The notes below the pieces were generated by a model. The model did no database searches and was not told where the DNA came from. It saw nothing but the letters and a program-made list of their open reading frames with translations. Of a stretch of DNA of 64,000 nucleotides, positions 27,063-39,239 are shown piece after piece. The position numbers and the translations under genes were made by a program. Source of the stretch: Ciborinia camelliae (Eukaryota; Ascomycota; Leotiomycetes; Helotiales; Sclerotiniaceae). Every line of letters starts with the position of its first letter. Within the stretch, counting starts at the first letter, position 1. Where the stretch lies: assembly GCA_025890175.1 (NCBI GenBank), contig JANPYM010000002.1, positions 2,366,772-2,430,771 of the forward strand, read 5' to 3'.

Positions 27063-30000
27063 CAAAAATCTTCGAAGGGGCTTTGAAGGTGAAAGTGATC
27101 GTTGCGTGTATCTAAAATTAATAAATCATGCAGAGGTAGAAGGTTGATAAGAATTCAAAGACGCCAGAGAGGATTCGTTCGAAGTGGGCCTCCATAAAAA
27201 CTCCACAATAAACTTTAGAAGTTGATGTAGTTGATAAGTGAGGGGTAAAAATCGGTGGGTTGTAGGAAAAAAACTTGCAGTCGGGGTATTGATTCGGAAG
27301 GAATGCCGATATCTAGCGTTAAGCTGATTAAGACTTCAGTTGTTGAATGAAATCAGTAAGGGCTTGAAATGGATAGATGAGACTCGAAGCACCTTAGTCT
27401 GCTTTTAAATAAAGGAAGACACTCACTTCGATATTGTTGATGTTGTGTGGTCTTAGTTGAAGTATTGAAAGGAAGGTACCATGCTTATAAATTGAAGGTG
27501 GTAGAATGAAGGCTGGTATACCTTGGTTGAGGAGACATTAAGTGCCTTCCAAAGCAGATAGATTGTCTATGATAACCAGCAGGTGGACTGAAAATAATGT
27601 AACTTGAATGAAATTATTGTGAGGGTGTATGAAGTGGTTGGAAAAAAAAGAGGGGAAATCTTGAAAAAGATAGACTCGAGTAGACCCCTCACTGTTCCTT
27701 TGAGTGAATACATTAGCCGAAATGCAAATGGGTGAATACATAGTAATGTAGATGACCCATATTGACTTCAGATGATGACTTCAGACGATAACTTACCCCG
27801 CTCCTTGGGTAGAAATATATTTATTCAAATGTAGTTCATCAATTCATTTTGAAGAATTGCGGAAACAAAAGTGGAGATAATGAGAGGGGCAGAGTTGAAG
27901 CTCCCAGTTAGGTTTTGCTGGGTGAATTGAGAATAATGGTATCATCGATAATCAGTTACCATCGACATGTGGATAACATTGATTCAAGAGCAAAGATGCA
28001 CCTAAAAAGATGAAAAGATGATGAAAACACATGTAATACATATATTCATTCCTTCCACTGTGGAAGGAGGCATCAGAGGTCCGTTACTCCTTGACCTGAC
28101 AAGTGAATCATATCACCATCTGTGTATCTCATCGAGTCTCAAGCTGCCCAACAAAGTAGTATCCAGTACGACATGAACGCCATGCTGCCCAACAAATTAA
28201 GCTTAATGCCACATTGAAAATATCGCTGAAAATCTCGATTCAGTGAATCTTACCTCGTAATTAGACAACGCAGAAGTTGAGTTGAGAGTGAAACATAAGA
28301 ACATTGATTGTAGAAAACTATGCTTTACACTTCTATACTTTTAAAATTAGACGCCGGAGAAGAATACTTGTATGTTTAACATGCATTCAAATATACATAC
28401 ATCCCGTTCTAATTGTCATGCCTAGGCCCCTGCCTAATGAATGCCGTGTAGCTAGCCACGTGATTACCCTCTATATTAGATGGTGATCTTCTGAAGAGGA
28501 TCCTTTCCTCTTCAGCATAGTTCTTTTATCTGATTAGATATCCTTGATCCTTTTCTATATGCCCTTGGTGAAATGCCTGACAAACATCTATGAGATAGCT
28601 ACACGATATCCAGTATCTAGGTCCCGGCCAGGTGAATGCCCATTACCGGATCACGTGGTCAGCCTTTCTATAACTTGATGAACTCTTCAGGAAGAACCTG
28701 TTGGTATCACCTCCGTGGTAACAAATGCGGTGTTCAAGAATAACAGTTTGTATTCTGCATAGTATTGTTGATGATGATCTAAGGTTGGAATCGAAGGGAG
28801 CTAGCTATACGGTGCGCAACACGCCTAGTGCTTGGTCACGTGCAACTTGACCCTTTCTCCCTTAGTCTAGTTATTTTATCTGATTGTTTATTCTTGAGGC
28901 TGTTCCCATATGCCCATTTGACGGGCGTAACAACATCCACTAGAACGTTGATAAGAAGAAAACATAAAACAGACACGTGCCATCCAGTGTTAGATGCGAA
29001 CAGACGCCATCAGTACCTATATCTCGAGTACTTGGAGATCAATTGAGGGGAGGGCAGGAACGCATAAAAATAAAAATCATGATGAATAATAAATAGCAAG
29101 TTGCTCCCAAAAAGACTTTATACGCCCCAGTGCAGAGACTAGTCAACTGGTGAACCGGTCAACGAGTTGGTCCAATTTCCCTTTTTTGGTTAGCGAGTTT
29201 AGTCACTGTACAGCAATCTCCCACCGCCGCGCAGTATGTTGTAGATTTCTTCAACTGGTGGTGCACCAGTTCGCTGCATGGGAGAGTTCGAATTTCACAA
29301 TCAAATCAATATGTATGATCAATTTGATGAAATTGAATAAAAACATTCTATGTTTTGATCCATTAATGACATTCACTGTTTCAAGGAATCAGGTTTTATT
29401 CTACCCACTAAATATGATTTATGGTTGCTTCTATTGACTGATTAGTCAATCTGATCAATTCATAAATCATATGATTGATGTTCATTGTCAATTGAAAAAT
29501 TTCACCTCTGGCACGAGCTGGACGAGTATGCGCAGATATGGAAATGAATTCCGCGAATAGAATTCCAGTCTAGATTATAATTCCAACAAGGAAATAATAA
29601 GTTTACCTTTAAATTTAGACCACCTAGAAAGAATTCCGCAGGTCTAGTAACCTTACTTAAGGCTGAGTAGAAGAAAGGTGAATGGAAGAGATGGCGGAGG
29701 AGTTTATGTGACTGGAAAAGACAAGATAGAGAGAGATATGCCGACGCGATGGCGGAGAATGAATGATTTTGACCCACAATTTCCGGCATAATAACTTTTC
29801 AAGGGCCTCGAGACTCAAAGCAATGTGAAGTTCATGCGAAGGCGACCAGGAGAGTGATTATTTGGTGTGAGTCCCTCTAAGAAGCAACTTCAAATGAGTC
29901 GAATTTGCAAGACTCGACTGGACAATCCAATGGCGGGAATATACCGATAATAAGCTCATCGTTGCTTCCTAGAAAGAAACAATGTATTTTGAGGTATGTT

Positions 30001-30731
30001 TGCGCTGGCGACCTTTCAGAGTTGGCTCCCTCCAAAGGTCATACCTATATCCCCATAACTCGAATCCTATGCGAAGAGACGGTGATAAAACTGATAACGA
30101 AGCAGATTTTATACTTCATTATCTTGCACCTATTGAAACCCAGTTCTAGAAACTTAGCAAAGAAAATACTACATTCAGTAACCATAGAGTTCCTCTCGCG
30201 GCCCTAGCCAACATCAAAAGCCAAACTGAATATCCACCCACCATCCATATCATCATCCGAAGCGACTCAATGTTCAAAAACTACTTGCACATTGTAAGAT
30301 TATATTATATTTCGAAAGCTTTTTCAATTATCAAGACAAGATTAGACAGAATCATTCTAGAGCTACCATTTCGCAAGCACTGCCTGAACAGTTGAGCATT
30401 TTCGAGGATTGTCTAGATCAATGATTTCTCATCTGAAGCAACACGGGTACCAGCTTGACACCTCAATTTTAACCTGGACTAATGGGTGGAAACGAAAGCG
30501 GTAGATTGGCGTTGTAATTATATCTAGCTGTTCCATCAATGGCACGCTGGGAAACAGATGAATATGATGGAAAGTTGCAAAAACTGGTGGAAGTGTAGAA
30601 TATAGCGCTTAGGCGAGTAAAAAATGGCAAGTGCATTCAAGCGCAAGCATCCACACGAACTTCGCATCACAGCATATTTACTGTGGGCCTGACAAAAAAA
30701 ATGGTATCTTATTCAATACAGTACTAGCTAA
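27063..30731. other. Intergenic region, 3.7 kb, no supportable gene
   Basis: Probably includes the 5' leader of the gene starting at 27062; a GTGAGT lies in the leader near 27421-27426 (minus strand), so a 5' UTR intron is possible. Three diverged blocks about 190 bp apart, each with CACGTG, lie at 28410-28960. The short open frames here lack domain signal. Confidence 0.45.
28410..28980. repeat. Three diverged about 190-bp blocks each containing CACGTG
   Basis: CACGTG occurs near 28458, 28652 and 28838, each after a CTAGG/GCC-rich lead. The first and third blocks also share TTTTATCTGATT, then ATATGCCC and AACATC in the same order. The similarity is partial, so this is either an old tandem duplication or repeated regulatory sites. 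Confidence 0.35.
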
Positions 30732-32651
30732 TTATTTCTTCGACTTCGCCTTGAAAGTTCTCAAAGGATCTGATTTCCTTCCCTTCTTCCCTCGTCCCTT
30801 CGCCTTATTCGCTAACCTAGCCTTCCTAATTCTATTTTCCGTCGTCTTGTGCATTCCTACAAATCCAACATCTCCACCAGTAATTCCCTTCTTGCCTTCT
30901 TTTGGGAGGAGGTAATCCGGCACATGCTTCAAATGTGCTTGTACTCGGGCAGGTCGTAACTCGCCATCGTGACGGAGATGGTAAAGATCGCCTGGGTTCT
31001 CTTCGAAATGGCGTTTGAGCTTCTCACTCTTCATTAATTCCTGCCTGATCTCCCGAGCCTTGGCCTCCTGAACTGCAATACCCGTCACAGCCCGTAGAGC
31101 ATCGCCCATTCTGTATCGGAAAGCATCCACTTGCTTCATATCAAAATTATATGGCTTAACTTCTTTGCCCTTCTTTGTTTGGTGCTTGATAATCTTTGCC
31201 AGTACCTTCTCATCATCTTTCGCCGATTCGATGCTGGTTGGTTTGTGCTTTCGATACAGTTCAGATGGTATGACAAATGATAGTGCCATACCCGTCTGGC
31301 CGGCTCGAGCGGTTCGACCAATTCTGTGGGTATATGATTTTGATGATGTTGGAAGATCAAAATTGAGAACGCAGGCAACATTCTTGAAATCGATTCCTCG
31401 CGATACTCCATATTCTTTATCTTTCTTTCCGGTCTTTTGCTTCTTCTTCGAGGACTGCTTGGTTTCCTTCTTTGCATCCGTCGCCTCTTCTTTATCTCCA
31501 CTTGCGTCGTCCACCTCAACTTCTTCCGCCTCCTCCGGTTTGGGCTCATCCTCATCTCCCAAAACTTCATGCTCATCCGAAGCAATGATGATATCGTAAA
31601 CGTTCTTGTTGAATTCCTCGACGACGTGGATACGCGAGTTGACAGGTAATTGCGAGTTGAGAATACAGCTCCTTGTTCCGAATTGCTCCAAAAATAATTT
31701 TAGTCGATAACATCTGTCGATGTCCCCAACAAATATGATGCATTTGCCTTTTATAAGCTTCAATTTGAATATAACATATACCAAGAGGAACTTCTCGTCT
31801 TCGGCGCATCTGTTACTTGTTAGCATGAATGACAAGAAAATTTGCAAAAACTTACTTCACAACAAATTGACTAACACCCTCTCCCTCATTGTCTGCTTCC
31901 TCCAATTTCAATACCTCGGGATTCCTGCAGAAAAGTCCTTTGAGGGTTTCCACCTCGCTCGTCAAGGTAGCACTCATTAAAACAGTTTGCACACCCTTGG
32001 GCATTATTTTCGCCACATTTTGCAAATCCTCATCGTAACCATAAGACAAAACCAAATCAGCTTCATCAATGACCATATGTGTAAGGTTTGCGAGTGAAAG
32101 CGCAGAGGTATTGGCATTCAAGGAGGCTCTCGCAGGTGTCGCAATTACGATATCTGGGGAGTCTGCGAGAAGGGATCGTTGGACTGCATCGGAAACTCGT
32201 TGGGTCAGGTTAACTGCTCGAATATCTTTCGCGCAGAATGCAGTAAAGGATTCAACTGTTTTATAAACTTGATCTGCGAGTTCTCGGGTAGGTACAAGAA
32301 TAAGGGCGGAGGTGGATTGGGTGGGAGAAAGCTACAATTGTTAGTTCAAATCAATCTTATCGAGTCTTCACAACCTACCTCTTTCCGCTTCAATATGGAG
32401 TGAAGTATTGGTAGTAAGTAAGCAGCAGTCTTTCCAGATCCAGTCTTAGCTCTAGCCAGTATGTCGCGTCCTTCCAATGTGAGTGGGATTGCTTTACTCT
32501 GTACGAGTGTTGGTGATTGAAAGTTTTGCTTTGCGATGCCTTGGAGCAAACGCGCATCCAGTCCTAGGCTGGCGAAAGTAACATTGCCCTTTGTGGAATC
32601 AGACTCCTCTGTAGGTACAGGAACATCATTGGCATCGAGTTTGCGCTTCAT
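30732..32651 (-). CDS. DBP9: DEAD-box RNA helicase DBP9 (608 aa, 3 exons)
   Basis: Exons 32651-32379, 32331-31856 and 31809-30732 join in frame across 47- and 46-bp introns. Motifs appear in the expected order: Q motif ([14 protein letters not shown], then [12 protein letters not shown]), motif I AKTGSGKT, Ia PTRELA, Ib ATPAR, II VIDEAD, III MSATL, IV IIFVGD, and [13 protein letters not shown] long acidic/Lys insertion ([17 protein letters not shown], then [12 protein letters not shown]) lies in helicase domain 2 between the IIASDE region and RGIDF. The C-terminus is the basic tail typical of DBP9/DDX56 ([15 protein letters not shown]). In yeast Dbp9 works in 60S ribosomal subunit assembly and 27S rRNA processing in the nucleolus. 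The insertion and tail favour DBP9 over other DEAD-box helicases. All catalytic motifs are intact. Confidence 0.95.
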
Positions 32652-33237
32652 TGTTCAAGAATGTTGTTGAAGAAATGGAATAATAGAAGAAGGTTGTCTC
32701 CTCAAGTCCAATTTGTTTAGACAATAGGGAGAAATTATTTTTGCAACTTATCGGAAGCGGAGCAACTCGATAAGGATATTACGTAATCAATAACTTTTCT
32801 CGCAAGGAAAATGATGACTGAAATCACTACCTAGGCGTATGCATTGTATTTTATTTCTCTGAGTTGAATTGAAGTCTCAATATGCTCAAGTTGTATTTTG
32901 ATGGAATTTTGATTGTTTTCTTCCAAGTCATTCACAGTCTCAATGATTGCCTGCCTGCCTACATGCCAAATAGTGCTGAGTACGTATCGTGCCGTTGTAA
33001 TCGTTCAAGGTGTTCATACATGCGGTAGCATTTGTTGAATACGCAAGTGCTTTCTTTCTTCAAAGTTCAAAGTTCACCTGGAGCGGCATTGAAAGTGGGA
33101 ACAAGTTTATTTCACGGAGTTACATTCAACATTGGAATCAATTTAATGTGCGGATATCAATATGACTTCTTATTACAAGAAACATATTTGATCATGTGAA
33201 TGGCTCCAACCAGGAAGCTTCAGCGGGGTTATTGGAT
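32652..33237. other. Spacer upstream of DBP9
   Basis: Contains the DBP9 promoter and leader and the 3' end of the neighbouring broken F-box gene. No gene or repeat stands out. Confidence 0.45.
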
Positions 33238-35377
33238 TCATTCGATAACTGGTGCTGACGCCCATGTACGGTGGCGACCGTCCTCACCGGCGGCGAAGAG
33301 GCCGATTTCCATCATCTCTTTAGCTTCCATTTCTTTAAGAACTATCCTCTCATCATATCGACTAACTCGCCATGCCCGGGTTTGATACATCATATATTTC
33401 AGACTTCGATGTTTTTTCGCTGTTGCGACGGCGTGATCTTCTAGGTCCTCCAATAAGTGTGTTGGGCGGCCGTCGGTCCATCGCATGAACTGCAGATGTA
33501 TTCTGAGATGTGTTAATTGCATCCAATCAATGGGCACTTCATCCTGTCCCTAAAGTGAGCAGTTGATGACTTTTTTTTTTAATTTTGAGGTATTGATGAG
33601 TTTCACCACTTACCCAACGATTCTGCCACCCACGAGGGGCCCTTATCATCACGCCCAGCTTTTTAAGATTTAGAGGTCATGAAATCACCCTATAGTCAAG
33701 GTTCCCGAAAATGGATGTATCCAGATAGTCGGCAAAGCATACAAACAATGTAGACAATGGAAACGCAGACAATGAAAGGCTCTCCAAGTAGAGAAAGCTG
33801 GTAGGCCACGAAAACACAAATAGTTCTTGTATTTGAGAAACTGATCGATCTTTTGAGTTGAGCCATGAAATGTCGACAACGCCAAAGGAGACTACTCGCA
33901 GTTGTCGTAAGTTAGACAGTTTATTTCTCGGCAGGTATTCTATTCTATGCGCTACTATGCGTCCAGGTGGCTGGTCAGAGACATCAAGCTTTTCAAGTAC
34001 TTCTAGTCTGGCAAGGCGCTCGAGATAATGCGTATTGATGGTGTATGGCGACCGAATTTGGTTGCAAAGCCCCAGTCGGCCTTTCAATGTCAATTCCTTT
34101 AGAGACAATGGTACAGAGGTAATCGTTGCTCCGTATTTTTCGCACAAAGTCTCGAGGTACCAGTAGCAGGGCGAAGTAGTTCTATCACTCAAGCCTAAAG
34201 TTAGTTTCTTCAGCTGAAGACAACAAGAAAGCGATTTTGCTAGGCTGTCTACTTGGCTCCGATTTTTTGCAACGAGGCTTCTGATATCGATTGATACGAG
34301 ATTGGAAAGCTGTGGGAAAGTTATGTCGTGTTTCCGCCATTTCTATTCATAAGAAGTCAAATTGAGTTTTAAATGCTTGAGCTTGTCGTGTTTGTGCAAT
34401 ACATCCAAAAAGGCTTGAGTTGTGGTTCTTAGTTGCTCGCTATCGTGGAAATCAAAAATGCTGCTCTCGTTAGCACGAATTTATGTTCTGAAAGGTAGGA
34501 TTTCTAAAAGTGCAAACTGCAGTCCAACAACGAGAGACCTTCAATTCTTGAAATTCTCTGAAGTATGTTGAGTCCATTGAAATGATTAGATCATTCTCAA
34601 AGTTTCAAAGCTGTTTGAATATTAAAAGATCCTAGCATCTGACTGGCGATTGTACACCTCTGGAGGGCTGTCTTACCAAAGAGTTTCAAGCCGTGGCATC
34701 TGCGCCAGCATTCGTACCATCGGTACATCATCTATTTCACCCTCCCCTATAGATGTGCCGCAATTCTCTCTCACGGGTGTCTGAACTTCTCCTACTATAG
34801 GCGTATTGCTGTCCAGTGGGGCAGATATGATTGCAAAGGCAGAAGGGGAAGTCGAAAAAGATGAGGAAGCGAACGGTTCCCCACCTACCATGGCAAAGTC
34901 ACGGTCATCGTCCTCTTCGGCTTCTTTATCTCGAAAGGTAACCTCAAATCTTTTGGTATATTCAACGGCAAGAGGTATTGAGAAAATTCCACCCTCATCG
35001 GTTAGGGAATGGTGAAACGGAAAGGAGTCGATGGTGTAGTTTTCATAAAGGATTGGTGTAAAGATATTTCTGAACCTAGAACAGACTTGTGTTAAGGAAT
35101 TCAGAGTTTGCGAATCAGGAGTCAATACAAAAGTCAGTCATAAATGTTCACTTCCGTCTAGAAATTGGAGAGGCTTATGGGCATGAGTCTCAAGGAAAAC
35201 TTGCAACTTCGATTCCGTTGGGGAAATTAAGAGATGCAGAGACAATAATTAACCTACCTGCTCCCCAATTTTCCTCCAAATCTCCACAGGTAGATCTGGA
35301 ATCACCACTCTCGCTTTTATCTTAGCAGTTCCCCATGCTGCCCCCCCAGAAATCCTCTTTTTCGTTCTAGCAAGCAT
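33238..35377 (-). pseudogene. Broken F-box/LRR-type gene
   Basis: The first exon (35377-35258) encodes 40 residues ending in an F-box start (IPDLPVEIWRKIGEQ) and a good GTAGGT donor. The F-box continues at about 35125 (TPDSQTLNSLTQVCSRFRNI). No AG acceptor exists in that frame: the expected spot reads TTTTGTATTGACTCC with an in-frame TGA just upstream. Further on, leucine-rich sequence (LKHLKLNLTSYE, then KWRKHDITFPQLSNL) is interrupted by TAG at 34343-34345. A second in-frame TGA at 33677-33679 separates DYRVIS from PLNLKKLGVMIRAPRGW. The last exon (33537-33238) still splices cleanly (GTAAGT...TTTAG, phase 0). The region 34450-34680 is a mix of frames I could not resolve. F-box proteins link substrates to SCF ubiquitin ligases; this copy is probably non-functional. 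Confidence 0.7.
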
Positions 35378-36250
35378 AGTAGTTCAATATTTGAATCAAT
35401 ATTATGGATGCAGAGTAGTTGATAAGTTTTGAAGGTAGAAATGTTCCTTAAGTATTATGATTTCCTTTACGTTGTTTGTATTTGATTGTTTGTTACCGTT
35501 TGTTGTAGAACGGTGATATGCAGGCCTTGTGACACAGTATCTGCTTACTAGTGATGGTTAACCAATCCAAAGTCGGCAGCTACCAAGAGCCTGCTTCAAG
35601 CCCATGTACCGACATAACATAATTCAGACAAGGCTTCTAACAAACCAGACTAATAGTACAAACCTCCGAATTTTTGGTCATTTTCATGCTTGGAATCATG
35701 TGAAAATTTGATCATATTTGCTTATTTCAGAAATTATTCATCAACATTTCCAATATAATCTATCTATATCCCAAATGTCCCGTATTAATAGACTGCAATC
35801 CGGACTAGTAGAAACGTGCATAACACCGTTTACCAATTACCTTTTACTCATCAAAGGCAGAAAACAATCCATCTCAAAATACAATGATCAAGAAATTAGA
35901 TATCCGATCAACAATTTGAGCGACTCCAGATATTATTACTCCCAAGTATTTGAACAGATGAACCCTCAATAAATTAAAGACTATCTACCAATCCACGAAA
36001 ATATCTGGTACCGAAGCGCAGCAGTAAAGATCTCACCAATCACCCCCGCAATACTTCATGCAGCTCACCAAAAGCGTACATTTATCCTGCTCGGTGTACC
36101 CCGCATTGTGTCCAGCCTCATTGGATTCAACGCTATTGTCGCCATAGCCTCGTTGCTGGATATATCTTCAGGAATTCAATTTCTTTTCCGCATATCGCAG
36201 ATTATATCCTATGAGTTGCTTACAAGAAAATATTTCACCCACGAACGGTC
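35378..36250. other. Intergenic region between divergent genes
   Basis: Holds the upstream regions of the broken F-box gene (minus) and the STAND-type gene (plus). A short open frame at 35718-35972 has no recognisable feature. Nothing else is supportable. Confidence 0.45.
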
Positions 36251-37986
36251 ATGGATCCCCTCAGTATCATCGCAAGTATGCTTGGTATCGCGACGGCCGC
36301 AACTCAAGTGACACGTCTAATAGGCCGAGTTTCAAGGGATCTCAACTCTGCTGGAAAAGACATCTCGCGATTAGGAACAAATATTACTACATTTTCGCTG
36401 GTGATGATGGGAGCGCATGAGACGTTAAAAAAACATTACCAGAATGATCACGATGCGAAAGTACTTGGCGAAATCCTCGGTATAAAACTTCTGAAAGGGC
36501 TCGTTGATGAATTCATGATTGTGATGAAAGGGATTGAGAGATTGAAACCGAGGCTAAGAACGATTCGGAGAAAGAGTGATTTACTTGCAAGACTCAAATG
36601 GTTGTTTATGAAGACTGAGGTGCATGCCTTAAGGGATATGATGGATGTTGCTAAGACAACTATAAGTATAATGTTGCATATGGTGACGATAGCATTATTG
36701 AAAAAACAGCATACTCCACAGCAGTTTGAGAAACTGATGAGGGAAAATCGCGATTATAGACACAAGATGTACGTTTCCATACCATAATCATCATTCTATC
36801 GCTTCTTGGCTAAACATCAACTCACAGACAGGAGATGGAAAGGCTTCTGAAGGTTTCTATTAGAGCACTTCGTCAACAAGAAGCAGACGTCAATGCGTCC
36901 ATACATCAAAGATCTGTTAGAGCACCCGAGATGCCAGGTGCTTTTGTAGCACATGATCTACTCATCGAGCGAGCCGAGGTTCTTGCACCACCGGGACATA
37001 TGCATCACAGTTACTCGCACGTTCATCGACGGCGAAAAAGCCATAGATCACCTACCAGAAGCCCTGTGACAATTCATCATGAGCCAGCGTTACCGTCCCC
37101 CAGAAGCGTTCGCGTAAACCGAGAAGGGTCTCGTCATCATCCAACTCCGGTCATAATTATTCCATCAGAATCTGTTGAAATTGATGCACCATCCCCCGTA
37201 TCCAAAATCAACTCAGAAGCAGAAAGAACCCCCGTCGAACAAGATCAAGGGGCACCAGCGACCAGAGAATTTGAAGGAAATGAGGAAGACATTCATCCGT
37301 TGGAAACCAGTGATCATTGCAATACCGAGAACTCAACCCATACCCAAACAAATCATCATGAAGGAAATATCTCAGAGAATACTGCTTTACCAGATCCATC
37401 AACCAATTCTTCATCACCACCTCCACCTCCACGCCCAAAACCTTCAGAAGTGAAAGGTCTAGGTCCAGCATATAACTTTGACGCAACTCCCACTAATCTG
37501 TCTAATGTCCAAGAAGAAGAAGAAGAAAGAGATCACAATAATCAAAATGAAAGCGAAGCCACTCATCCTCCTCAAGCCCCTTTCAATCCCTACGAATCCG
37601 TAATTGAAACAAACAACACCCTTTTTACCTCCCCATCCACCACCAAAACCACCCGAGGTTTCATAAACAACCGACGAGCAAAATGTGACATCGATCCCTT
37701 CTTCTCCGACAACCTAATGTCAATGCACGAAGCTAAAAAGCTCGGTCTTCAAATAGAACTTGTTTCCCCTGATGAAGAGCCGGTATGGTATGATTTTGGA
37801 AACGGCGTGAAGGGACGAAAGGTAGGGGAGGTCAGATTTGAGTGGAAAGTAGCTGATAGGGGGGAGTTTGGAGTGAGATGTAGTGTTTGTGATAGGGAGA
37901 TGGATCGTATTGTTTTTGGGAAGAGCTTCTTGAGGAGGAGAGAGTATAATTGGGAGAAGGAAGGTGAGAAGGGGCGAAGGGATTGA
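36251..37986 (+). CDS. Fungal STAND-type N-terminal domain protein with degenerate retropepsin-like C-terminus (558 aa)
   Basis: Exons 36251-36768 and 36828-37986 join across a 59-bp intron (GTACGT...ACAG, GGCTAAACA branch) and read HKIQEMERLLKVS. Residues 1-200 are helical and start MDPLSIIASMLGIATAATQV, the hallmark of N-terminal domains on fungal STAND/NLR-like and PigL-type proteins. Residues about 215-440 are disordered, rich in His/Pro/Ser/Glu, with a PPPPPRPKP run. The last 110 residues resemble a retroviral-type aspartic protease: NNRRAKCDIDPFFSDN, then HEAKKLGLQIE, GEVRFEWKV and DRIVFGKSFL match the spacing of AxIDTGAS..., AKKLGL, GxVxFxW and DxILGxxFL. The catalytic D-T/S-G is replaced by D-P-F, so peptidase activity is unlikely. 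No NACHT or NB-ARC module follows. The retropepsin call is my pattern match and unconfirmed. Confidence 0.7.
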
Positions 37987-38243
37987 TGTCTACCACGGGA
38001 TGAACGACGAACGTGAAGGCGATACAGCTGATGGGATTGTAAACAATTGGAATTGAGGGAATAAGATAATAACTCGTTAGCATAATATGAAGTACGATTT
38101 CATACCTTCGATGTGCCCATCCTGCGTTCATTATACTCACCCAGTCACTAAGATTCTCGCACTCGTGATTAGCTTGTGTTAAGTTTCGAACCACTATGCA
38201 AGAGCAATCAAAATCACATTCTCACTCACCAACCACAGCTCAT

Positions 38244-38487
38244 TCACCGCTGACAGAAAGCAGTCAACCCCGCATTATCCACCCCCCTCCCTCTGCTTCC
38301 CAAGGCGATTAAGCCGAGCGTGGCATCATTTACGATGTATGTACCAGACTCAAGTGCCAAACCAACGAAGTCTGCTCCGTAGTCTCCGCTGTATGCATCC
38401 CAAGCCATGGCCTCTGGCCAAGTGTAGAATGCTGCTGATACAAAGCTGCCGCTGCCTGTCGGACACTCTTGTGAGTAATCCTATCCC
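38244..38487 (-). pseudogene. C-terminal fragment of a probable secreted/carbohydrate-active protein (DUF5695-like?)
   Basis: One minus-strand frame reads DYSQECPTGSGSFVSAAFYT, then WPEAMAWDAYSGDYGADF and VGLALESGTYIVNDATLG, before running into Arg/Gly-rich sequence and a stop at 38244. It has no start codon and no continuation upstream beyond a possible acceptor (GATAG at about 38488). The W-E-A-M-A-W-D-x-Y-S/T-G-D-Y-G pattern resembles the C-terminal part of DUF5695-type proteins as I remember them; this identity is tentative. It looks like the remnant of a larger gene. Confidence 0.4.
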
Positions 38488-38724
38488 ATTGTCTTTGCCA
38501 TAAATCCTATGTTTGAATATTATTATGAACCCTATTCATCAACTCCGGTAGAACATCAAATGGGTAAGTATTTCGTGGTAGACAAGAAGCATTTAATGAT
38601 GCAACTCTTATTTGGTATCCTATATGTTTTAGTGAACGATAATCAATACTAATATCAAATTCTAATGCAGCTCCTTTTGATCTCTGGCGATAATACCCAT
38701 CGACTTCAATGCCCCAGGTGTTCC

Positions 38725-39212
38725 CAGGGTTGGGCACCTGTACTCTACCCGGGGTATTTCATTTTTTCGGATAGTTTACCCTATCCTATTGAATTCTACG
38801 GGGTGATTATCTGATAAAACCTACGGGTATCCGGGATATCTAGGGTATATATTATATAATCGTTTAATACTATCGTTTAAAGTTAAAGCTATTTCCAACT
38901 TTATATTTACTTTTCATTTTTCAAATACTAATCCTAATTTTAATTCTAATTCAAAATCTAACATTAACCCTAATTCTAATTCAAAATCTAACACTAATTT
39001 TAACCCTCAATTTTCTTTCACCTTTCACTTTTCACTTTTTCCACCTCCCCCCCTTCAATTAAACAATCACATAATATATACCCCGAATACCCCGAATACT
39101 TGGGGCATTTCACGGGGTAGTTATTTTACCCTGCAAAAAAGAAGTAAGGTGGTTAACCGGCAGGTTTTACCCCGGGTTACCCCGGGTATACCCTACCCTG
39201 TGCCCAACCCTG
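38725..39212. mobile_element. hAT-type MITE, 488 bp
   Basis: Terminal inverted repeats begin CAGGGTTGGGCAC and end GTGCCCAACCCTG. A second matched segment lies just inside (TACCCGGGGTA at the left, TACCCCGGGTA at the right). An 8-bp direct duplication, GGTGTTCC, flanks the element (38717-38724 and 39213-39220). CAGGG termini with 8-bp duplications are typical of hAT transposons. The interior is non-coding and includes TAATTCTAATTCAAAATC-type repeats. The same element appears at 40457-40944 in the assembly duplicate. Confidence 0.85.
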
Positions 39213-39239
39213 GGTGTTCCGAATATTTCAGGAAAGTCT

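Noticed and set aside
29150..29310. Possible tRNA or SINE (GAGAGTTCGAATTTC resembles a B box)
   Set aside because: No matching A box at proper spacing and no cloverleaf could be drawn.
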